From the NCBI GenBank assembly GCA_031550755.1, contig JAVBOJ010000033.1, positions 1 to 8,568 on the forward strand: 8,568 nt of DNA, in the 5' to 3' direction. This stretch comes from JAVBOJ01 sp031550755 (GTDB taxonomy: Bacteria; Bacillota; Clostridia; Oscillospirales; UBA929). How positions within the stretch are numbered: position 1 is the stretch's first letter; each line of letters opens with the position of its first letter. Of the stretch, positions 1 to 5,103 are shown piece after piece. Position numbers and translations under genes: made by a program. The notes beneath the pieces were generated by a model that was not told the origin of the DNA, searched no databases, and saw nothing but the letters and a program-made list of their open reading frames with translations.

Positions 1-5
1 GTAAT

Positions 6-9
6 GGAG
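6..9 (+). promoter_or_regulatory. Candidate ribosome binding site favouring a TTG start at 18
   Basis: GGAG at 6-9 lies 8 bases before an in-frame TTG at 18-20, a normal spacing. It abuts the GTG at 9, so it cannot serve that codon. Starting at 18 would still leave a signal peptide with an Arg-His positive end and a hydrophobic core. The frame stays open to the window edge, so an upstream start cannot be excluded. Confidence 0.45.
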
Positions 10-1622
10 TGAACATTTTGATCAGACATGTCTGTGCGTTTTTTCTGGCGGCCATGCTTTTTTCCGGCCTTTCTGCCGGGGCGGCCTATGTCCCGCGCGA
101 GAGCCTGTCGTATCTCTACGCCGGCTCCACCTCTATTTACCAGAACAACGTGACCCGTACCAAGGGCAACCTCACCACGGTCTGTCCCGATTATTTTGAG
201 CTGTCAACCGCCGGCACGCTCAAAATCACCCGCCCGGTGGACGCGGCGTTTATCAGTGCCATGCACGAGAAAAACATCGCGGTCGTGCCGTTTGTCAGCA
301 ACCACTGGGATCAGAACAAAGCCCGGCTGATGCTGGCCTCGCGCACCTCCTTCGCGCAGGCGCTGTGCGATCAGGTAACAGCCAACGGGCTGGACGGACT
401 GGACATCGACATTGAAAACATCGACCACACCGACCGCGCCGCCTTTACCGACTTCATCCGCATTCTGCGCGCCAAGCTGCCGGCGGGCAAAACCCTGTCG
501 GTCTGCGTGGCACCCAACCCATACGACTGGAAGACCGGCTGGCAGGGCGCCTATGACTACGCCGCGCTGGTGCCCTATGTGGATCACCTGTTTTTGATGA
601 CCTATGACGAATCTTACAGCGGCGGGCCCGCCGGGCCGGTGGCCAGCTATGGTTTCGCGGAAAAATCGGTGCAGTACGCCCTGCGGTATCTCCCGGCCGA
701 CAAGGTCATGATGGGCATCCCCTTTTACGGGCGTTATTGGAAACAGGGCGCTTCCTCGGGCGGCTTGGCGCTCACGGTCAGCGACATCGAAAACCTCACC
801 GCGCGGTATCCCTCCACCCTCAAGTACGACACCGACTATCACTGCGCCCGCGCCACCCTGACCCTCAGCGAGGCCGATGTGGCGGCGGGCTTGTGGGGCG
901 GCAAGCGCCTGACCGCCGGGGTGTATGACATCTGGTATGAAAACCATACGTCTTATCAGAAAAAATTGTCGCTGGTCAAAAAATACAACCTCAAGGGCGC
1001 GGGCAGCTGGGCGCTGGGGCAGGAGCCCTCCTCGGTGTGGGGCTCTTACCGCACCTGGCTGTACGGCCTACCGTTTGACGACATCGGCGGCCTCTGGTCG
1101 GAGGAATATATCATGAGGCTCTATGAGCTGGGCGTCGTCAAGGGCGCTACGGACACGCTCTTTCTCCCCGAAGGCAATATGACGCGGGCCGAGCTGTGTA
1201 CCCTGATTTGCCGTCTGCGGGAGCTGCCTGTCCGGCCGGGGCGTCAGTTCCCGGACACCGGCGCTCATTGGGCGCGTGACGCCATCAGCACCGCCTACGA
1301 ATACGGCCTGATGCGTGGGTATCCCGGCGGGGTTTTTCGTCCCGACGCGCCCGTCACCCGCGCCGAGGCCTGCGAGGTGGTCATGCGCAGCCTGAACTTG
1401 CCCGCCACGATTGACTATAACCAGGCGTTTTTCTCCGACGTCTCGCCGGAGGACTGGTTCAACAACGCCGTGGTCGCCCTTTCGGTGTACAATGTGCTTT
1501 CCGGTTACGCCGACGGCAGCTTCCGCCCCGGCGCGCCCATGACCCGCGGCGAGGCCGCCAAGATGTTTTCCCTCTGTCTGGAGCTGCCGCGCCGGGAGCT
1601 GATGCCCAACCCGGCGGTGTAA
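9..1622 (+). CDS. Secreted glycoside hydrolase family 18 protein with three SLH repeats
   Basis: This is an exported glycosidase predicted to hydrolyse a beta-1,4-linked amino-sugar polymer (chitin or peptidoglycan; substrate not determinable) while held at the cell wall. Residues 1-26 form a signal peptide (R/H-containing start, hydrophobic core, AGAA end). The GH18 barrel spans about 30-345. It carries the catalytic DxxDxDxE motif at D129-D132-D134-E136, with E136 the expected acid/base, then MTYD at 197-200 and a late barrel tryptophan near W334. The SGGPAGPV segment after MTYD resembles spore-cortex-lytic YaaH/YdhD-type GH18 proteins, but there is no LysM domain. Three SLH repeats follow at about 356-407, 414-465 and 475-527, with TRAE, TRAE and TRGE signatures; such repeats normally bind pyruvylated wall polysaccharide. 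The GTG at 9 has no usable ribosome site in view. TTG at 18 sits 8 bases after GGAG and may be the true start, or the start may lie upstream of the window. Family confident, substrate unknown. Confidence 0.9.
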   Translation: MNILIRHVCAFFLAAMLFSGLSAGAAYVPRESLSYLYAGSTSIYQNNVTRTKGNLTTVCPDYFELSTAGTLKITRPVDAAFISAMHEKNIAVVPFVSNHWDQNKARLMLASRTSFAQALCDQVTANGLDGLDIDIENIDHTDRAAFTDFIRILRAKLPAGKTLSVCVAPNPYDWKTGWQGAYDYAALVPYVDHLFLMTYDESYSGGPAGPVASYGFAEKSVQYALRYLPADKVMMGIPFYGRYWKQGASSGGLALTVSDIENLTARYPSTLKYDTDYHCARATLTLSEADVAAGLWGGKRLTAGVYDIWYENHTSYQKKLSLVKKYNLKGAGSWALGQEPSSVWGSYRTWLYGLPFDDIGGLWSEEYIMRLYELGVVKGATDTLFLPEGNMTRAELCTLICRLRELPVRPGRQFPDTGAHWARDAISTAYEYGLMRGYPGGVFRPDAPVTRAEACEVVMRSLNLPATIDYNQAFFSDVSPEDWFNNAVVALSVYNVLSGYADGSFRPGAPMTRGEAAKMFSLCLELPRRELMPNPAV

Positions 1623-1627
1623 AAAAA

Positions 1628-1663
1628 GGTGCGGGGCGGCCATAAGCCGCCCCGCCCTCATTA
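1628..1663. terminator. Shared bidirectional intrinsic terminator between convergent genes
   Basis: A perfect 10-bp GC-rich inverted repeat (arms 1631-1640 and 1646-1655, loop CATAA) lies between the stop of the glycosidase (1620-1622) and the stop of the minus-strand membrane-protein gene (1664-1666). On the minus strand it is followed by a run of seven T (complement of the A run at 1621-1627), a classic terminator. On the plus strand it is followed by the T-rich CATTATTATT, a weaker tract. The 41 bases between the two stops hold little else. Confidence 0.85.
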
Positions 1664-2422
1664 TTATTCCGCCTTCCGTTCCGCGATCTCCCCGTACAAT
1701 CCTGTCATCGCGATCAGCGGCAGCGGCATAAGCACGCTCGTCCACACGGCGGAAAGGATCTGCTGCGGCGTTTCCGGCATGCCGTCCAGCAATCCGGACA
1801 GCAGCCCCAACAGCGTGACCAGCACGGTAAACACCAGCGACACGGCCACGCACACGCCGGTATTGGCGCGGAACAGCCGCCAGCCGCGCCGCAGGGCGGC
1901 CGCGCCGGCCAGACCCTCCAGCACCGTGACGGGGTACAGCAGTCCGAAACAGGCGTTGAGCAGTGCCTGCAACAGCACCAGCACGACGATTCTCACGACG
2001 TCGTCCGCCGCCGCCGGCACCGCCAACGAGTAAATATATTGCAGCACAAATGACTGCACGACAAAGACCATCAGTCCGGTGCGCACAAACGCACGGTAGC
2101 CCTTGCGCGCCTGCGTGAGGGCTTGGGACAGAGGCAACGGCTTGCCGCGCAGCACACTGGCCGCCGCCATGGTAACACCGCCCCAGACCAGTGATGTGAC
2201 AAAAATTTCGACCAGCAGCACCAGCAGACTGTGCAGCACCAGCCTTGTTTCATCCTGCGCCGTCAGATAGTCCGCCCCCATGACGAGACCCAGCATGTCC
2301 ATCACCGACTGCTGAATCAGCCCGATCAGCGTCCCGATGCCGACGGCAAACAGCAGCAGCACGGGAAGCCGCGTCCCATAGACGCGGCCTGTCCACAAAA
2401 AGTTGTGCACCAGACGTTTCAT
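1664..2422 (-). CDS. Uncharacterised six-helix integral membrane protein, last gene of the lon-lysA operon
   Basis: I do not recognise a named family with confidence. The 252-residue product has about six hydrophobic segments (roughly 19-40, 61-84, 112-136, 143-169, 189-212 and 222-245), no signal peptide and few polar clusters, so it should sit in the cytoplasmic membrane. After the fourth segment is a YPVTVLEG...ALRRGWRLFRAN stretch (163-187). It resembles the motif in multi-helix proteins related to the membrane domain of glycerophosphodiester phosphodiesterases; this is a resemblance from memory, and no catalytic domain is present. The start ATG overlaps the lysA stop by four bases (ATGA) and has an AAGGA-like ribosome site just upstream. 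The gene ends in tandem stops (TAA TAA) directly before the shared terminator. The context suggests co-translation with lysA, but co-location with lysine biosynthesis does not prove a transport role. Confidence 0.85.
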   Translation of the reverse strand: MKRLVHNFLWTGRVYGTRLPVLLLFAVGIGTLIGLIQQSVMDMLGLVMGADYLTAQDETRLVLHSLLVLLVEIFVTSLVWGGVTMAAASVLRGKPLPLSQALTQARKGYRAFVRTGLMVFVVQSFVLQYIYSLAVPAAADDVVRIVVLVLLQALLNACFGLLYPVTVLEGLAGAAALRRGWRLFRANTGVCVAVSLVFTVLVTLLGLLSGLLDGMPETPQQILSAVWTSVLMPLPLIAMTGLYGEIAERKAE

Positions 2423-3744
2423 TGTTCCTTCCCGCCTCGCAGATCATGGCGCGAGAGATCCTCGTAGGTTTCGCGCCGCACCGCGAGGTAATCCTGGCCG
2501 CCGCGCACCATGACAATGGGCGGGCGCGGCTGGCGGTTGTAGTTGGAGGACATGGTGTAATTGTACGCGCCGGTGGCCAGCGAGGCGAGGAGATCGCCCC
2601 GTTTCAGCCGGGGCAGGCGCACGTCGCGCGCCACCACGTCGCTGGATTCACAAAAGCGTCCGGCCACCGTCGCCGTCATTTCGGACGGCGCGCCGGTATT
2701 CAGCACCGGCACGACGGTATACTTGGCGCCGTAGAGCGCCGGGCGGGGGTTGTCGGACAGTCCGCCGTCCACCATCACATAGGTGCGCGCGCCGGGAATT
2801 TCCTTGACCGCCCCGACCGTATAGACCGTAATGCCCGCCGGGCCGACCAGCACGCGCCCCGGCTCCATCTGCAAAAAAGGGAGTGGCAGATGCAGCCTTT
2901 CCGCCGTGCGCCGTACCGTCTCGGCGGTCAGCCGCACCGCCTCTTCCAGCGGACGGGGCGTATCCTCCTCGGTGTACTTGATACCGAAGCCGCCGCCCAG
3001 ATTGAGAATTTCCGGCGTAATCTCCAGAGCGTCTCTGACCTGTGCGAGAAAGCCCATCATGACCTCCACCGCCGCGACGAAGGCACGGGCCTCAAATATC
3101 TGCGAGCCAATATGGCAGTGGATGCCCACGGGGCGAAGAAACGGCAGCTTGACGGCGGCGCGCAGCGCCTCCATCGCCTCGCCCGACTCCAACCCGAACC
3201 CGAATTTGGAATCATTCTGCCCTGTTTGGATAAATTCATGGGTGTGCGCCTCCAGTCCCGGCTTGACCCGGATGGCGATGCGCACCTCCTCCTCGCGCTC
3301 GGCGGCCATGCGGGCGACGGTGAACAGCTCCTCGCGGTTGTCCACCACCAGACAGCGCACCCCGGCCTCCAGCGCCATGAGAATTTCCGCCTCACTCTTG
3401 TTGTTGCCGTGGAAATCGATTTTGTCGGCGGGAAAATCGGCGCGCAGCGCGGTAAACAGTTCGCCGCCGCTGACCACATCGGCACCCATGCCCTCCTCAT
3501 GGAGGATCTCATACAGCCGGGTGCAGCAAAACGCCTTGCTGGCAAAGGAGACGAGAAACTCGCCCGGATAGTGTTTTTTCAGGGTATTGCGAAAGACAGC
3601 GCAGGTGTCGCGAATGACCTGCTCGTCCATGATGTACAGGGGTGTGCCGTATTTCTGCGCCAAATAGGCGACATCGACGCCGCCCAGCGTCAGCCGGTCG
3701 GTCTCCGTCCGGCCCAGCGACGGGACAATGGAGCGTCTATCCAT
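2419..3744 (-). CDS. lysA: Diaminopimelate decarboxylase
   Basis: This PLP-dependent enzyme converts meso-2,6-diaminopimelate to L-lysine and CO2, the last step of lysine biosynthesis, in the cytoplasm. It has the fold type III architecture: an N-terminal alanine-racemase-like barrel, then a C-terminal beta domain. Numbered from the ATG at 3744 (441 residues), visible landmarks are the PLP lysine in FASKAF (K70), HIGSQ (211-215), the phosphate-binding GGGFG (250-254), EPGR (294-297), the C-E-S-S-D substrate/dimer cysteine (C365) and the GAYNYTM tyrosine (Y394). All expected residues are present and the length is normal. The frame is open to a TTG at 3765, but the ATG at 3744 has GGAGG at 3754-3758 with a 9-base spacer and is preferred. 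It overlaps the end of the upstream FAH-family gene by 8 bases and the next gene by 4, so it is probably translationally coupled. Near-certain identity. Confidence 0.97.
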   Translation of the reverse strand: MDRRSIVPSLGRTETDRLTLGGVDVAYLAQKYGTPLYIMDEQVIRDTCAVFRNTLKKHYPGEFLVSFASKAFCCTRLYEILHEEGMGADVVSGGELFTALRADFPADKIDFHGNNKSEAEILMALEAGVRCLVVDNREELFTVARMAAEREEEVRIAIRVKPGLEAHTHEFIQTGQNDSKFGFGLESGEAMEALRAAVKLPFLRPVGIHCHIGSQIFEARAFVAAVEVMMGFLAQVRDALEITPEILNLGGGFGIKYTEEDTPRPLEEAVRLTAETVRRTAERLHLPLPFLQMEPGRVLVGPAGITVYTVGAVKEIPGARTYVMVDGGLSDNPRPALYGAKYTVVPVLNTGAPSEMTATVAGRFCESSDVVARDVRLPRLKRGDLLASLATGAYNYTMSSNYNRQPRPPIVMVRGGQDYLAVRRETYEDLSRHDLRGGKEQ

Positions 3745-3753
3745 GGTGCGGAT

Positions 3754-3758
3754 CCTCC
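3754..3758 (-). promoter_or_regulatory. Shine-Dalgarno site that fixes the lysA start
   Basis: The minus strand reads GGAGG here (part of GGAGGATCC), 9 bases before the ATG at 3744. It lies inside the last codons of the upstream FAH-family gene. It favours ATG 3744 over the in-frame TTG at 3765, which would add seven residues and would begin before this site. Confidence 0.8.
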
Positions 3759-4066
3759 ACGACAAAATTGCGCAGTACGCCGATGCCCTCGATCTCGACC
3801 TCGACGGTGTCGCCGGGGCGCATGGGGCCGATGCCGGCGGGCGTGCCGGTGGTGACGACGTCTCCGGGCAGTAGGGTCATGCAGCGGGTGATAAAGGCCA
3901 TGAGCGTCGGGATATCCCACATGAATTTCGACGTGCGGGAGACCTGCACTTCTTGGCCGTTGAGCCGGGTGCGCAGCGCCAGATCCTTCGGGTCAAGCCC
4001 GGTGACAAGGCAGGGGCCGACCGGGGCGAAGGTGTCAAACCCCTTGCCGCGGGTCCACTGCCCGTC

Positions 4067-4075
4067 TTTTTTTTT
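4067..4075 (-). repeat. Nine-A homopolymer at the FAH-family frameshift
   Basis: The plus strand has nine consecutive T; the coding strand therefore reads C-A9-GAC. The family reading QKKD needs CAA AAA AAA GAC, that is eight A. Nine puts everything downstream one base out of frame. Runs of this length are prone to polymerase slippage, RNA polymerase slippage and sequencing miscalls. It is the longest A or T run that I noticed in the window; the comparable run in lon (6579-6585) has seven and leaves that frame intact. Confidence 0.95.
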
Positions 4076-4504
4076 GCAGATCGCGGGCGGTGACGTCGTT
4101 TAAACAGGTAACCCCGAAAATATAGTCCATGGCCTGCTCGGCCTTGACATGCCGGGCTTTTTTGCCCACCACAAAGGCCAGCTCGCCCTCGTAATCAATC
4201 TGCGCGGCGTCGGCCGGCGCGACAATGTCGCCCTCCGGAGCCAGCAGCGCCGTGACCGGCTTGAGAAACAAAATAGGATTTTCCGGGATGCCCTCGCGCA
4301 TCTCGACTGCGTGGTCGTAGTAGTTCTTGCCCACCGCGACGATCTTGCCCGGTGCGCACGGCGCCAAGCGTTTTACCTCACGCAAGGAAAACTCCTTGCC
4401 AGTCTCAACGCCGCCCTCATAGGGTGCGCCGGACAGTGCGCGGACGACTTCCCCGTCCTCGACGCCCCAAAACGCGCCGTTTTCGGCTTCAAAACGAATG
4501 TATT

Positions 4505-5101
4505 TCACACGGATTCCTCCCCATAGCGGGCAATTCCCCGCAACACTTCTTCTCTTCCCTGCCCCGCCGAAGCCGAAAACACGACGCAGCCCACCGCGTC
4601 GTCCAGCACCAGCGTACGGCGGATTTCCTCTATTTGCGGCGCGATCTGGGATTTTTTGAGCTTGTCGGCCTTGTTGGCCACGACGAGAAACGGCTTGCAG
4701 GTCTGCTGGAAATAGGACGCCATCATGATATCCTGCGCGGTGGGCCTGTGGCGGATATCGACGATCAAAATGCCCAGCGTGATGTCGTCCGGCCGGGCAA
4801 AATAGGCCTCCATCAGCTTGTCCCACCGGTCCTTTTCCGTCTTGGACACCTTGGCGTAGCCATATCCGGGCAGATCGACAAAATAGACTTTTTTGTCAAT
4901 CAGAAAATAGTTGACATGGGCGGTTTTGCCCGGCGTGTCGCCGACCCGCGCCATGTTTTTGCGCATCAATAGCTTGTTGATGGTGGACGATTTGCCCACA
5001 TTGGAACGCCCGGCGAACACCATCTTGGGAAGCCCGTCTGAAATAAACTGCGCCGGCCCCGCCGCGCTGCGGATAAACTCCGTCTCCTGCCAACGTATCA
5101 T
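4505..5101 (-). CDS. engB: Ribosome biogenesis GTP-binding protein EngB/YsxC
   Basis: This is a small TRAFAC-class GTPase (198 residues, normal for the family) needed for late assembly of the 50S ribosomal subunit; it is cytoplasmic and usually essential. The G motifs appear in order: G1 GRSNVGKSS (31-39), the GDTPGKT switch I region with G2 threonine (54-60), G3 DLPGYG (76-81), G4 NKAD (143-146) and G5 SAS (176-178). The start ATG at 5101 lies two bases after the lon stop (TAG, 5104-5106). No GGAGG-type site is visible in front of it, so translation probably depends on ribosomes terminating on lon. Its TGA overlaps the GTG of the FAH-family gene. The lon-engB adjacency is a conserved Firmicutes arrangement (as in Bacillus subtilis lonA-ysxC). 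Confidence 0.97.
   Translation of the reverse strand: MIRWQETEFIRSAAGPAQFISDGLPKMVFAGRSNVGKSSTINKLLMRKNMARVGDTPGKTAHVNYFLIDKKVYFVDLPGYGYAKVSKTEKDRWDKLMEAYFARPDDITLGILIVDIRHRPTAQDIMMASYFQQTCKPFLVVANKADKLKKSQIAPQIEEIRRTLVLDDAVGCVVFSASAGQGREEVLRGIARYGEESV
4516..4520 (-). promoter_or_regulatory. Shine-Dalgarno site for the FAH-family gene
   Basis: The minus strand reads GGAGG, seven bases before GTG 4508. It decides the start, because the reading frame remains open far upstream into engB. It lies within the final codons of engB. Confidence 0.75.
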
Positions 5102-5103
5102 GG

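Larger units (their letters stand above)
3737..4508 (-). pseudogene. Fumarylacetoacetate hydrolase (FAH) family protein, frameshifted in a poly-A run
   Basis: The family comprises Mg2+/Mn2+-dependent enzymes acting on small 2-oxo acids (fumarylpyruvate hydrolase, oxaloacetate decarboxylase, 5-oxopent-3-ene-1,2,5-tricarboxylate decarboxylase and others); the substrate here is unknown. The start is GTG 4508, with GGAGG at 4516-4520 and a 7-base spacer, overlapping the engB stop as GTGA. The first half has GKNYYDHAVEM, then the metal-ligand pattern E107-x-E109 and D138 in LNDVTARDLQ. At coding A9 (4067-4075) the frame shifts: as written it ends at TGA 4035-4037 after 157 residues. With eight A the reading continues as QKKDGQWTRGKGFDTF, including the family lysine (K155) and TGTPAGIG (220-227), to TAG at 3737-3739, giving an ordinary 256-residue enzyme. 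The truncated form lacks K155 and the C-terminal barrel, so it should be inactive. No second lesion is visible, so it may be intact in reality (sequencing error) or rescued by slippage. Confidence 0.88.

Noticed and set aside
204..947. A 247-codon minus-strand open frame inside the GH18 gene
   Set aside because: It lies opposite the conserved catalytic domain. Its composition is Gly/Val/Arg/His-rich, with no ribosome site or domain noted; a GC-rich shadow frame.
1629..2033. A 134-codon plus-strand frame opposite the membrane-protein gene
   Set aside because: It starts within the terminator hairpin, is Ser/Thr/Ala-rich without motifs, and lies opposite a gene with clear membrane-helix periodicity and operon coupling.
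2422..3855. A 477-codon open frame antisense to lysA
   Set aside because: It has the same codon-register artefact as over lon and no recognisable domain; lysA on the other strand has every expected motif.
3737..3949. The 3' piece of the FAH-family gene as an independent small protein of about 70 residues
   Set aside because: It is the in-frame continuation of the upstream family sequence, with no ribosome site of its own that I can see, and contains only the C-terminal barrel strands.
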